A stretch of DNA of 64,000 nucleotides, from contig VZSF01004752.1 of assembly GCA_013398295.1 (NCBI GenBank), positions 204,384 through 268,383 of the forward strand, given 5' to 3'. The notes under the pieces are model-generated. The model saw only the letters and a program-made list of their open reading frames with translations. It searched no databases and was not told the origin of the DNA. Shown here one piece after another: positions 1 to 11,601 of this stretch. The stretch comes from Chionis minor (lineage: Eukaryota > Chordata > Aves > Charadriiformes > Chionididae). Each line of letters begins with the position of its first letter. Within the stretch, counting starts at the first letter, position 1. The position numbers were made by a program, and so were the translations under genes.

Positions 1-41
1 GCTGGTCAAATCTCTTATAACATGATGTTGTACTTTCTCAG

Positions 42-81
42 CCTGTGAGGAATCTTGAGAAGACACTGCAAACACAAGCCT
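42..81 (+). CDS. NMS: Candidate upstream NMS exon (tentative)
   Basis: A 40-base open segment sits between a pyrimidine-rich acceptor (tactttctcag) and a gtatgt donor and would read PVRNLEKTLQTQA plus one base. Its ending phase fits the next candidate exon at 192-217. Residue similarity to known NMS pro-regions is weak, so this rests on splice signals, phase and position only. It could be chance. Confidence 0.25.
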
Positions 82-191
82 GTATGTAGTAAACCAGTGA
101 AACAGTTATCAAATTCTACTGATTTCAGCTGGACTTCAGCTTTCTGCATAATCCCATATTTGCGTGGATTTCTAAAAACATTTTAATTCAG

Positions 192-217
192 TCAGAATTA
201 CAGATTATGTAGAGAAG
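192..217 (+). CDS. NMS: Candidate upstream NMS exon (tentative)
   Basis: A 26-base segment lies between ttttaattcag and gtaggt. Joined in phase to 42-81 it reads F-RITDYVEK. The D-x-Y-x-K pattern is loosely like QDIYKR of human NMS, which precedes FLFHYS. A further 24-base segment at 507-530 (cag before, gtaaag after; FLPCFFHI) would follow in phase 0. None of these is secure without transcripts. Confidence 0.3.
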
Positions 218-663
218 GTAGGTAGTGTTTCAAGAGAAGGAGTGATGCCTCAGCACTATGAAAGGCAAAGTCAATGGTAATTTTAGCATTAATGGGACTT
301 GAACTCCATCTGGGGAATTTAAATCTTTTGGGAGAGCTAACAGGCTCTTTGGTTTCAATGTCTGATCTTAGGTAAATCTTGCAAGTGGCACTTTCAAAGG
401 AATCAAAAAGGACTAAGTAGCTAAACCCAGCAACACTGCAATCACCTCTGTAAGAATTTGAAACTTCCATCCTAAAGTCGAGCCAACGTGCTGTTTAGAA
501 GCTCAGTTTTTACCATGTTTCTTCCACATAGTAAAGTTTATTCTTTTATAAGATAACTAGGATATTTGAAACAGCAGGGTAAGTCATGGGCCAGTCTGTC
601 TTTGATTGGTATGTGATAATCATCGTGGAATAAACTAGTGTTCCCAGTATCTCTTTGTTGTAG

Positions 664-732
664 TCTCTTCCTTTGCATCCTCTAAAGCACCCAGATCAAG
701 CACTTTTTTCTTCCGTAGTATTTCATAGCCCT
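664..732 (+). CDS. NMS: NMS pro-region exon with HPLxH motif
   Basis: The 69-base exon runs from acceptor ctctttgttgtag to donor gtaagt and is open in phase 0. It begins SLPLHPLKHPDQAL, which aligns with FPPVHPLMHLAAKL of the human NMS pro-region. The human protein continues into a RRMKR processing site; here the exon instead ends FHSP at the donor, so either another exon carries the basic site or the site is absent. Confidence 0.6.
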
Positions 733-3700
733 GTAAGTAGCTGTCATTTGCTCTATAAAACGTTGCCTTGAGTCTTGAACCAAGAACAGTTTTTAACAAG
801 AAGAAATCCTCACCTCATACGCTGAATCCTGATTCCCTCCTTCCTGCTTGTGTATTTTGCCTTTTTAAATTCCTCCTCTCCAGTTTCCCATCCGCGTGCT
901 TCTCCTGTCTTTTCCTCCCCTGTCTTCACAACCTTGCTCATTAGATGTGCTGGTTTTTCAAGCCCACCCCAGGTCACTAAACCCGCTGACTGATGTAGCT
1001 GTGGCTGCGGCACACAGAGCCGTCCCCAACCGGGATCAGGCAGCCATGCCGCGGGCAGGAGGGCTCCCAAACCAGGTCGACCAGACTGCGGGGTCAGAGC
1101 TTTGTTAAACTCTGAGCTCAGCCCACTCCCATGAAGCCACGGGGAAGTTTCTGTTCCTTGATGTAAGGCTGAGCAGAAAAATGAGCAATTTCCCGAAGAA
1201 TAAAGGGTGCAGGGGAAAGCTTAAAAACCAGCAATGATGCCTGGGTTAAAACCAAGGGCAGCCTGAAAGGTGGAGAGCAGCTGCATTTTGAGGAGGTAAG
1301 AGCTATCAGTGCAACTCAAGCCTGAGGAATGGAGCTGCTGCGCTCACTCCGGGCGGAACTCGGCTTCACCTCCCAGAGCATGGCTGCGCTTTACTGTACA
1401 GCGAGGGAAACACGCTGAATGATGGTAATGTGTGGGGTAGCAAGATCTAAAAATCAATCTCTTTAAAAAGACCCGCTTTCTGCTGTTCTTGTATCTGTCT
1501 GTGGTATGTGTAATGTTCTCTCCCTTCTCGCCTGGAGTGGTGCAACCTTGTCGGTGATGGAGGATTACTGTAACAAACCAAATAAATGACAGCATCTCGA
1601 TTAACTTACACTGTCCACTTGCAGGAATCACAGATTGCTGCTGCAAAGTTTACAAAGAAGGTATGTAAATGTGAAGACAAGCGAGTAGCAATGGATGGGG
1701 AACTACAGCCCTTTCCCTCTTTCTTTTGCTGCTTTTTTTTTTTAAAGTCAGCTCACTTTTTAGTGTTTGTTTTTTTTTTCCAGTGGTCAGCAAGTGAGCT
1801 GTGCTGACCCTGTTTCTGCAAAGCAATCCACCATGTGTAAAGCTTTTATACGTTTTTCTACAGCCTGTGAATCTTTAATTATGGTAATGTAGTATATTTA
1901 CACTAGACAGAATGGATAGTTCTTGACAATGCCCTTTGGGTATTAATTTTTAATCAGCATTCCAGATGAATGGGCACTGGGGACTATCAACATCTTGTTG
2001 TTTACATGCTGCTGAAAAAGGCCATGAATTGTTGATATTCTGATGGAATGACACTGAAACTTGTCAACAGATCTATGGAATGGAGTTTAAAGTATTTTGT
2101 TATTGTTTGTGTTGTATTTTACAGGATAGTCATGGGACTCTGGGACGGCCTTTTTTCCTTTTCAGGGTATCTAAATCTCTTACTTCTTAAAGATTCTCAA
2201 TCACAGACAATGTTATATATCCATAGATGAGCAGCTGTTTCCCTTCACAATTCCTGCTGCGCTTGTTTTGAGTAGAGGCCAAATAACCCTTGCTTGAAAG
2301 CTTAGGGAGCCATTTGCTTAAAAAGCTCTGGTTCAAGTAAAAGGTGACAGGATAATGAGATCTGGGGTAGTAATGGATTAAATACCTCTCTTATTTGAAG
2401 AGGTGACTGCAAATGTTTTTATCTTGAGCCAAATCATCCAAAGACAGTAGTAGTACGTGGCTTGTATCTCTGAGACAGCCAAGGTGCACTGATACTGAAT
2501 TCACCAGATAAAATGTGTGAGATGAATGTCCGCTTGGTCTGAAAGGTCTGGCCAGTAAGCAACAGCACGCTGCATAGCAGGGTGAAAAGCCAAAGCAAAA
2601 TTATGGACATCAGCATCACTTCTCTCCTGTTTTTGACCGACTGGCTTGCTGAATTATGGTATGGTCTGAGGCAGAATGTGCTGGTTTAGACACACTCTGT
2701 GATTAACACTAAACTAATTTTTAGTAATATCTTCAAAGATTAAAAAAAAAAAAGTTATAAAGTAGGTTGTAGCAGGTAACCAGAGTCCCAATTCAGCTGT
2801 CTTTTTACATTTTAGCTTACTTTGAGTGTGTCCAGCCAGGTACTTTCAATGCTGGTATTTATATGCTCTTGGGCATCTACATAGTACCCCAACAAATTGG
2901 GACCAAGACCCTTAATATTTAAATAATTAAAGCTAGACTGTTCAGCTGTTTGGACAGAGGCTGAATGAGTATTTCTCAGATTCAAAGGCAAAACCAACCC
3001 TGCATGGATCCCCTGGTATTTAACTTTTTGTCACTTTAGAGGAAATCTTACTGTGGCCTTATGTACTCTCTCTGCATGATGGAAGGTGTATTTTGGTGTG
3101 CCTGTAAATATGGCATCTAATATTTCTGCACAACTATCTATTATATTTTTCAGCCTCGAAATGGAAGAACTATCGAAGGCAGTGGTAAGTAGGCATCCAA
3201 AAGTGACAAGAATTTGTTGTGTTTATTCAGTAATGATGATCCTTACGACAGAAGGAATTACTGAGAAGTATTACAAACTTGGATACCCATGCAGATGTTT
3301 CATATGGTCACTAGGAGGTGTCTGGGCAGAAAAACATTTTTTTCATGCTCAGAGAATTACAATGTATGCTCTTGAAAAAAAGGATTGTTTTCTTCTCTCT
3401 TTAAGATTCAGAAAGGAGGAGCTTTCATCCTCTGCAAAATGATAGAAATGGTACAGAAATTATAAAGTTTAAAAACAGAGGGTGTATATTGTATTTGAAA
3501 CACAACAGCTAGCCTCCGCTCTTTTCCAAGAGACTTTCAGTCACCTAATCCTACATGACAGCCCACTAATACAGATCTCGGCATGCAGGTAGGACTCATC
3601 CTCACATCTGAATTGGGACCTGTTTTGGGGTAAACATTAGCTGGAAAGAGCAGGGGTGGGGATGTAAGGAAGGAAGACAGTGAGAGCTAACAATATCACC

Positions 3701-4838
3701 TAGCCCTTTTTACTGAAATCATGCATTTAAACCTGTGGTGCAGTCAATTATGCTTATCCATCCTTGAAAGTATCTTTTACAGGTCTTAGTGAGCTTTAAT
3801 GAGAAGTGGACAAAGTACATGTGTCCCCTCTTTCAGTCTCTTTTTCCAGTCTTTTACCCCACAATAAAAGATCACCATTTTCTGTTTGCAACAGAAGAAT
3901 TATACCCAGCTGTTGACTGAGAGGGGTGGATTTTTTGGGGACAGAGCAGAAGGATAGGAAAGAGAAGCTGCAAAGAAAACACAAGCAAAGAATATGCTTG
4001 CTGTATATGCAGAATTAAACCGTTTCAGAAAGAAAGGAACCAAAGTCTTGGGAGGGTGTTGTAGAGCAGCATTGTTACGTGCTTGCTCTGGTCTTAGGCA
4101 GCGCCCTGGGTGTCCATTGCTTCTCATGGATGAAAGGAAGGTAAGGAGCTAGATGGATCTGTGGTTTGAGCCGGTGCAGCTGTCCTTGTGGCGTTAGGTA
4201 CACATGTGTACAGAAAATGTTTTGTAGCTATGAAACCTGTAGGTACAGGTAGTGTTGCCCAGATCTGTCTAGAAAAACTGGAAGCATGAGCTGACAACCA
4301 CTGAGATCAGCCGAACAGAGACTCCCTGTAGCTTTTGGGCAACAGAGTTCAAAACCAATTTGAGTAAACTTGCTTCACAGTACTCTGTGTGAAGTACTCT
4401 GCTGTCAGCAGAATGGCTATACTATCCAACAGATCTCATTAAATGGCTAGCGCAGAAGCCACTGCTCTATCATGATGCCCTAGCCTCACACATAGCGCTT
4501 TTTATCCACAAGTTTTATCCACAGCCAAGCCAGTGGCAAAATCCATGCCGTGCCTCCATACCCGGAAAGAAGGACAGTGGAGTTAGGACATGGTGGAAAG
4601 ACAACTGTGCGAGAAGAGAGGATTCTCTTTTGAGTACAAATAACAGACCTGGGCACTTACCCAAACTTCCAGACTCTCATCCATCTTAATCTCCCGGTGC
4701 TAGAATTTGAAGCTAGTTAATTTCTAACTTTGGGAAGGACCAGACGTACATAACTGAATGCGAAGTCCTATTCAGATCAACATCTCAACATAAAATATGA
4801 TATTGTGTTAATTTGTTTCAGAGTACCATGGAATATGA
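664..4838 (+). CDS. NMS: Neuromedin S precursor, partial gene (multi-exon, 5' end outside window)
   Basis: Secreted neuropeptide precursor; in other vertebrates the amidated product activates the neuromedin U receptors and acts in feeding and circadian control. Exons supported here are 664-732, 1625-1660, 2125-2166, 3154-3184 and probably 4822-4838, each with AG/GT borders and mutually consistent phases (0,0,0,0,1). The three core exons splice to give a KK site, then DSHGTLGRPFFLFRPRN followed by GR. This aligns with the C-terminal part of mammalian NMS (FTKK, then an 18-residue stretch ending GRPFFLFRPRN, then GRNIE). The residues TIE after GR match NMS (NIE) better than neuromedin U (RSAGFI). 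The neighbour PDCL3 on the same strand is the known NMS neighbour in mammals. The signal peptide exon and the exon with the basic RRMKR site of the human protein were not found. Family assignment is firm; the outer exons are less certain. Confidence 0.85.
1625..1660 (+). CDS. NMS: NMS exon encoding the start of the mature peptide region (FTKK)
   Basis: A 36-base exon sits between acceptor cttacactgtccacttgcag and donor gtatgt, phase 0-0, and reads ESQIAAAKFTKK. Human NMS has GSGTAAVDFTKK at this place. The terminal KK is conserved and is a plausible prohormone-convertase site immediately before the amidated C-terminal peptide. Confidence 0.85.
2125..2166 (+). CDS. NMS: NMS exon encoding GRPFFLFR
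   Basis: A 42-base exon lies between acceptor gttgtattttacag and a gtatct donor, phase 0-0. It reads DSHGTLGRPFFLFR, against DHTATWGRPFFLFR in human NMS. The FLFR core is the receptor-activating part of the neuromedin family when joined to the PRN of the next exon. Confidence 0.92.
3154..3184 (+). CDS. NMS: NMS exon encoding PRN amidation site
   Basis: A 31-base exon lies between acceptor ctattatatttttcag and donor gtaagt. It reads PRNGRTIEGS plus one base. PRN completes the FLFRPRN pharmacophore; the following Gly donates the amide and the Arg is the cleavage site. Human NMS reads PRNGRNIEDE here. The exon is far too short to be seen by ORF length alone. Confidence 0.92.
3705..3755 (+). repeat. 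51-bp direct repeat, copy A
   Basis: This segment recurs at 5434-5484 in the same orientation with one difference (gcagtcaa versus gcagccaa). It includes atgcatttaaacctgtggtg. Copy A lies in the last NMS intron. It is not part of any repeat family that I recognise. Confidence 0.85.
4822..4838 (+). CDS. NMS: Probable NMS terminal coding exon
   Basis: Acceptor ttaatttgtttcag is followed by a short frame that, in phase with the preceding exon, reads E-YHGI then TGA. The exon would run on as 3' UTR to a poly(A) signal at 4954. Human NMS ends AQIQW, so the residues do not prove the match. An alternative acceptor near 3403 (ttctctctttaag) gives a longer, unlike tail. Confidence 0.5.
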
Positions 4839-4953
4839 AGTTCGTTGCTCAATTTACCAGCTTGATGACTTGGTTTATACACAGAAAAAAGACTTCCTGT
4901 TGCACTGGTCATCTGTTATGTGACTCAGTTGTCTGGAATTTGCTGTTCCATGT

Positions 4954-4959
4954 AATAAA
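4954..4959 (+). terminator. Poly(A) signal AATAAA, likely NMS
   Basis: A canonical AATAAA is followed within 20-40 bases by a T/GT-rich stretch (ttcttcttgtcctttttttattg), the usual downstream element. It lies about 115 bases past the proposed NMS stop codon. Confidence 0.6.
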
Positions 4960-4979
4960 CTTGCAATCATTAATTCTTC

Positions 4980-5889
4980 TTGTCCTTTTTTTATTGAAGC
5001 AGGTACTAGATTTCACTGGGTTGTAGCATAGTATTGCCTGGTTCCAACTGTATTCAAAGGAAATCAATCACCTGAATAATTTTCAAATCCAACAGTGCAT
5101 TTTATATTTATAATATCTTCTTTAATAGGGTCATGAATGATAAACTTGGCCTTTTGACTAGATTAATATTTCCCCAGCTTTTTAGAATATGCATCTCCAA
5201 CAGCTGTAAGATATTAAAATCTCATGGACACTTTAATGATTTAATTCTTATTTTGAATAACTAAGGGGTTGAATATGATAACTGATGAATCCAAAGCACT
5301 TTGAAAGTGGAACAAGTACTGTGGTTACACACAGGCACTATTTGATCAGATGATGTATTTTTTTTCAGCCTTGACTTACTGGCTATCATAAAGCACAAAT
5401 GAGTCACTTCTGAGAGATATTCTGAGCATCTGTCCTTTTTACTGAAATCATGCATTTAAACCTGTGGTGCAGCCAATTATGCTTGCACTGTACGGAGTGC
5501 AGTGATATGTGTTGGTAGGTGGAGACATTTATGGGCAGAAAACCTAAAGTACTAAGCAGTTACTTAGGAAGAAAAGAGTGTAGTAAAAGCCAGAGTCTGG
5601 GGATACACAGCAGGCTGGGATTCCTCAACCTAGTGTCCCACAGCATTAGATTCCTCAAGCCCTTTGTGATTCCCCCCCTCCCCCCCTTCCTCTCCTTGGC
5701 TACTCAGTACCACGGCATGGTGTCATCTTGGTTATGCTGGCACAGCCACATGTGAACTGGATTTGGGAACCTGTCTTTAAAAACAAACCCTGAGAAACCT
5801 ATGGGGTGTTATTTTTAGGATTATTTGATTTGGGTTGTATTAACAGAGGTTTGGCTGGTAGGTAGCAGGAAGCGATGATTTATTTGGCA
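4980..5889. other. Intergenic, no gene seen
   Basis: AT-rich sequence downstream of NMS. Apart from copy B of the 51-bp repeat it shows only short ORFs without splice or family support. Confidence 0.6.
5434..5484 (+). repeat. 51-bp direct repeat, copy B
   Basis: Second copy of the unit at 3705-3755, 1729 bases downstream and just past the NMS poly(A) signal. 50 of 51 bases agree and identity stops abruptly at both ends. Confidence 0.85.
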
Positions 5890-6324
5890 GTTGTTAGTCC
5901 TCATCCAGGCTGAGTGTCCAGTTTTGGGCCCCACAATACAAGAACGGCATTGAAAAAGTGGAGAGAGCTGATGGAGGGATTCCAGGGTGGTGGGACTGGA
6001 GAACTTGCCCCATGAGGAGATGCAAGGGCTGGTTCAGCCTAGAGGAAGGATGCCTTCAGGGGCACCTAACAGCCCCTCCAGTGCCTATAAGGGGGTCATC
6101 AAGGAGGGAGACAGGTGTGAGGTCGGAGGACAAGTAGCAACAGGCATAAGTTGAAGCAAGAGAGGTTGATACATCCAGGCAGCGCAACAGGTCATCCAGA
6201 CAGGTTGTGCCATCCAGTCCTTGGAGGTTTTTAAGACCAGAGCAGATAAAAGCCGGACTGAATTCCTGCTTGGGATCAGACTAGACACCTCCTGAGGTCC
6301 CTGCCAGCCTCGGTTATTCTGTGA
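5890..6324 (+). mobile_element. CR1 LINE 3' fragment
   Basis: Contains degraded but recognisable CR1 text in order: tgtccagttttgggccccacaatacaagaa, a later ggctggttcagcctagaggaagga, and a tail gatcagactagac...ggtccctgccagcctcggttattctgtga. It is 5'-truncated, as is usual for CR1. The divergence suggests an old insertion. The exact left edge is uncertain by tens of bases. Confidence 0.85.
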
Positions 6325-6773
6325 AATGAGTACAATTGCATGCTGTGTATTTCAGCCTTTAACAGGGTCAAGCCCTGGCTGAACTGTAGCTCTTGTGCCT
6401 CCACCTGGGCAGGAAGTGCTGGTGGGGTGGGGGGTCCCCAGGGAGGCTGTTCAGGGCAATTAAGGCCTATTTGTGTCCTCGTGGCACACTGTTGCTGTTC
6501 TTCAGTGTATTGTCAAATCCCGTTTGAAATTATCCCATGGAAAGACAGCCAAGGGGATGCTGGGTGCTCCAGCTCCGCAAGTACTTGGAGCCAGCTGGGG
6601 TGCCTCTCTGGAGGAAGCAGCTAAGCCAAATGCAAGTGGTGGGGATGCACTGCGGTAATACAAGTAAACACGAGATAATGACACAAAAGCACAGCAATGG
6701 CACTTCTGGCCTGTTTCATCTCAGAGACCAAAGCTGAACAGTATCAAGTTTTGCTCAGTTCCGCATAAGTATT

Positions 6774-7258
6774 TGTACTGGCTTGGGCTGGGATAGAGTT
6801 AATTTTTTTCATAGCAGCTCTTATGGTGCAGTGTTTTGGATCTGCGACCACAGCAGCGTTGATAACACAGGGGTGTTTCAGCTGCTGCCAAGCAGTGCTC
6901 CCACAGTCTCGAGGCCTCTTCTGTTTCCCACCCCAACAGGGAGCAGGCTGGGGGGGCACAAGGAGTTGGGAGGGGACAGAGCTGGGACAGCTGACCCCAG
7001 CTGACCAAAGGGATATCCCACATCATATGATGTTGTGCTCAGCAATAAAAGCTGGGGGAAGAAGAAAAAAGAGGGGATGTTTGGAGTTTGGAATTCCTTG
7101 TTTTGCTTTGCTTTACCTTTTAAACTGTCTTTATCTCAACACATGAGTTTTCTCACTTTTACTCTTCCAAGTCTCTCCCCCACCCCACCCAGGGGAGAGC
7201 GAGTGGGGGGCTAAGACCTGTGGGGGGCTGAGCTGCCGGTGGGGTTTAACCCACAGCA
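6774..7258 (+). mobile_element. Solo LTR of an avian ERVL-like endogenous retrovirus
   Basis: Starts TGTACTGG and ends CCACAGCA. It contains the characteristic ggctgggatagagttaattt start, a ggacagctgaccccagctgaccaaagggatatc block, the promoter/poly(A) region with aataaaagctggggg, and tgtctttatctcaacacatgagttttctcac near the 3' end. No internal retroviral genes adjoin it, so it is a solo LTR. The flanking five bases (gtatt / atact) are not a clean target duplication. A segment between the agaggggatgtttggagt and aattccttgttttg blocks appears shorter than in other copies that I recall. Confidence 0.85.
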
Positions 7259-10200
7259 ATACTGCACCACAGGCAACTCATGCTGTGCTCTCATCAGCAG
7301 CAGTGCCTTCCTCCACCCACAACAGGTGTCAAGAATAACATCTATTTGGGCCTTGAAACTGGTTACAAAAGACAAATAAATAGGTGGTAATTTGCAGGTG
7401 AGGAACTGCTTAGGTTCCTCAGCAATATTTCTGTACTAACTGTGGCTCCTCTGTAAAATGCGCAGGAGAGCTCTTATTCACTGCCCAGTGGAAACCTTTG
7501 CTCCCTGGAGCAACACAAACGTCACCTGTGGAACAGGAGTGATTAATAATATTGAAACGTAAAAGTCATCCCTGGCCTGAAACTCTTTCTGAACATCCTA
7601 CTGCAAAACCCACGGTGGAAATTGCAGAGTGCAGACACAGGTGACAAGAACAATCAGAAGCACAGAAAAATTTCTGCAAGAAAAAGAAGTGAAAGCTCAC
7701 TTCCCATTGTCAGCAAGAGAAGAGACAAATAAAGAGTGGCGTGACAAGGTATACAAAGTAATGAGTGTGTTTAGAAGAATAAATCCAATGCTTATCCATC
7801 CTCTTATAATAAAAAGGAGCAAGGAGGGAAACTCAATTACACTGAGAGGCAATACATTTAAGCTGCAAAGGGGATTTTTTTTTTCCTAACTCTTAATCAA
7901 CTCCCGAAACCATTTGCTACAGCATGTGGTTAGAGACAAAGGCAGGCACATTCGAGAGCGCACACCTTCGTGCCAACTGACTGATTTACCTCAAAAATCA
8001 CTGGCCCAGGCCAGGACTCATACTGGCCCAGGACCTCCTGTGTTAAAAGCTTGGCCACTTGAGCTGGGCTCAGCCGGGCATCGCTCAGTGAAGGACCTGG
8101 AAATGTGCTCGCCGGTGGGGGAGCGAGTGCCCCCCAGCCTCACGACATACGGCTCACCAGAGAGCCAGAGCACGAAGCAGGAGAGGAAAAACCTCTCGGT
8201 GCTTTACTTCGCTTTCTCTGGTCCCTTCGTGCTCCAGTGCCTTGGACAGCCTCACTCCCTTCTCGGCTCCCACAGGGAAGAGCACACTTACTAAATCTCC
8301 AGGTGATGGCAAGCTGGGAGGGACGCCAAGCGCTGGAGGACAGAGTCAGCATTCAAAATGGTCCTGGCAAAAATACATCTGGAAAAAATATGTAGGGCTC
8401 ACTGAGGATGAAAAGAAGGTATTGCATGTACTGAAGAACAATCAATTGCACCTTTGCAGCAAAGGGGATGGGTAACTGTAGAGAGTCAAACATCCAGTGT
8501 TGGGGAGAACACAAAAATATGATGTGGAATGAATAAGAAGCTGTAGCGAATCTGATGTGGAAGGTATCGCGCTACTGATTGCAGGGAAGACTTCCTGTGC
8601 AGAGTAGCACTGGAGAAGAAAGAGGGGGACCAACAGGAGAGAGCCCAGCAGAGAGGAAGGCAAAGGTTAAGGAAAGTTGGTACCTTGAATGAAGTGGGGT
8701 TGGATTGCAAGAAGGAAAGTTTGAAAAGGGAAATGATAAAATGCTTCATTTTAAGCCTGCCATTCCTGGCAGCATCCAACATGCCCATGGATGGATACTG
8801 CCAAGAGAGGTAAGCTTAAAATGAAGAAAGATTCACATTAAATCTGTAAATCAGGAGAATGAAGCACTGACTGATAGGCAGTTACCTTCTCTTGGTCATA
8901 AAAATTCTCCAGGGGGCTGATACCTCACTTGGACTCTTAAGTTACAAAAGTCCCAGCTCTGAAATAACTGCAAGCAGCGTTTTCTCTCCTCATGGCACAA
9001 TGTTTATTCCTAATTATGTTTCATTTATTGAAAGATTAGTACCATTTTTTTGCTGAATATCTAGCATATTACAGATAGAAGTTGCTCTGTCTGCTTCTGC
9101 ATAAGTGGAAGATTCAGTCTTAGAGAGTGCAGCACTTACACTTTACATACTTTTATCTCTTGATAACACTTGTCACACAAACAACTGTGACAAGTGGCAC
9201 CTGACTCCCAGAGCTGTACATGCCTGGAGCTGCAGGGCAGCTCTGGGAAGGACATTGTCTTTGCCTTGGAACATTTGTGTAAATGAGAGAAAGTATGCCA
9301 GCGTGGAAAAGGAAACATATATGTTACTGAAAAAAGGGAAAAGCCTGTTTGTGTCCTGCAAACTCGGACTGGAGCTCTTTGAAAATGTTATAAGAGGATT
9401 CAGATGACTGACAATGAGGACTGACAAATGGCCAGTGAGATAACTGCCATGTTCATGCATGACATGAAATACCATTTAGGGACTAAAACCACATCAGCTG
9501 CCTGCTTGTCTCATCTTCACAATTCTCAGCAGGTAATGGCACAGAAGTAGCTGCAGAAATGGCAAATCTACCTGCTGGAGATTTAAAACCATTTGCTTGA
9601 CATAGCCAGTTGGGCAGATGATAGGCAGCTGCTTGACAGGCTGGCCAAAAGCTGTCAGCGTCCCGTTCCAGCTTTCCTAGTGCATGTGAAGCTGACAAAT
9701 AAATTCCAACTACAAGGTGGATATGGTTATTATTCTAAACACAACAACAGACTGTTTGTTTCTTTGCTGGGATCTTAGAGTCGAGCAGTGACTGCAGGAT
9801 CTCTACTGGAAGCCGAGACAGATGCTTATGTGGAGATCGCTCTGAAGACTTGTCTTCTCTGTTCCAGACAACTCACACATTGCAACTGCCACCCCTCTAC
9901 CTTAAAAGCATGAGTTTGACGGGGTTGGACTGCATAAACTGTCTCAATCTATACATCTATCACCCTGATAGATTTCTGCACTGAACAACCGGAAGTAGCT
10001 GCCAAGTCTTCTTCTCCAGTCATTTTTGGATCTACTTTTTCCACAGTGCTGCTGTAACAAAAACGTGACTGATCTCATAGCTGGTTATGATTCACCATCT
10101 AAAACGTTGACATTTCTCTGGGGCAAAGAACCTCGTACACCAAATACCATCTAACTATTAGCCTTAAACCTGCTGAGAAATCAACAGAGAAAGTCTGAAG

Positions 10201-11419
10201 GAGAATAAATGGCAAACTTGAAAGAAAAAAGTTTTTAATACATTTACCACAAAGCCTCTGCACACAGAGGTTTCTATACTGAGCTCACGTTTCCTCTTGT
10301 GACCCTGGAGTGCAAGGACGTGCCGCAGCCACCCACCCTGGGTGGCCTCTCTAGGGACTACACCAGAGACTCACCTATGTAAATAAAAAACACATATAGC
10401 CTTTGATTATAACTTGGCAGTCGTATACCACATCTTTTCCTTTGTTTCCACAGCTGTGTATAGTCTGTGGAGTTCTGTGGACACCGTACGATCTAAGACA
10501 ACCCAAAGTCACTATGTTGTGACTTGCAATAGAGCCTGCACTTGGCTTTGGAGAGGACGAGGGTGTTCAGCCTTGCAATGTGGGGACTGGTCAGCAGAGG
10601 GCAAGGCCAATATGAAATCCATGCTGCTGGAAGTGGAGAAGGACCGGACCCTGTCTGGCTCTGCCGAGCAGCCACCGCTGGTGCCCTGTGCTTGATCCGC
10701 TCCTCGCTTGGCGAACGAATGAGTTCAGACTTCACGCAGACCTTGTGCTCACCTGGACAAAGCTCAGCTGTGCCATAATTTGGGATGTTTCCTCTCCTTA
10801 CAAAGAAAGTGAAGGTGATGGGAGAGACGGCAAGCTCACAAACACACAAATCTCAGTGCAGAGTGAACTGCAGGCACTCCGCCCAGCTGAGAGAGACATC
10901 CATCAGCAACGTCAGGCCGCTAGGCAGGTAGAAGAAGAGCTTTTCCAGGCATCATTTCATCTCTGTGCCTCCATCTGCCCACAGCTTCATTGAATTGTGG
11001 AGTGCCATGTACACATTTTCTAATGCCTGTTATTGAAAACATCCATTTTCCCTGACAGACAATTGCACCATACCACAATTGAGTTAAGAAAGTAACACTA
11101 CATCAAGATAGACGTGTTTTGCAGCACTGGTAACACGAGAGATGCCAGAGGAGCTCTGTTTTGAAATTTTTCATTGCTTTGCTTTACAAGGAAGTCACGT
11201 ATCAGCCTCAGCTACAGGTGACTACACCTAAGCTGAAATTTGTAGCACGGGATATGAGAGATTCCGTCATGAGCAAAACTGCTATGCAATTAATGTCTTG
11301 TTTTACCAAAGTAAATGATCAACAGAACTAGCAAATTTATTTCTGTCAGATTTTTACTTTGAAGAGGATCTCCTATATAGTATTTAATGAAACATAGTTT
11401 TTATTACCATTTCATTAGT
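7259..11419. other. Intergenic, no supported gene
   Basis: Non-repetitive, moderately AT-rich sequence. The ORFs are all under 130 residues, overlap on both strands, and show no recognisable domain. Confidence 0.55.
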
Positions 11420-11601
11420 ATGTCCAGAGAAGTCCAGGGAAGCTGTGGAGGCCCCACCTCAGGAAGTGTTCAAGGCCAGGTTGGATGAGGCTTTGAGCAA
11501 TCTGGTCTAGCACGAGGTGTCCTTGCCCACGGCAGGGGGTTGGAACTAGATGATCTTTAAGGTCCCTTCCAACCCAAACCATTCTATGATTCTGTGATTT
11601 C
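11420..11601 (+). mobile_element. CR1 LINE 3' tail
   Basis: Contains gtgttcaaggccaggttggatgaggctttgagcaatctggtctag, then gatgatctttaaggtcccttccaacccaaaccattctatgattctgtga. This is the standard avian CR1 3' UTR with its 8-base terminal repeats. Only the last ~180 bases are present. Confidence 0.95.

Noticed and set aside
3403..3500. Alternative NMS terminal exon after ttctctctttaag
   Set aside because: The acceptor is strong, but the resulting tail is long and unlike NMS, and there is no nearby poly(A) signal; the 4822 exon fits better.
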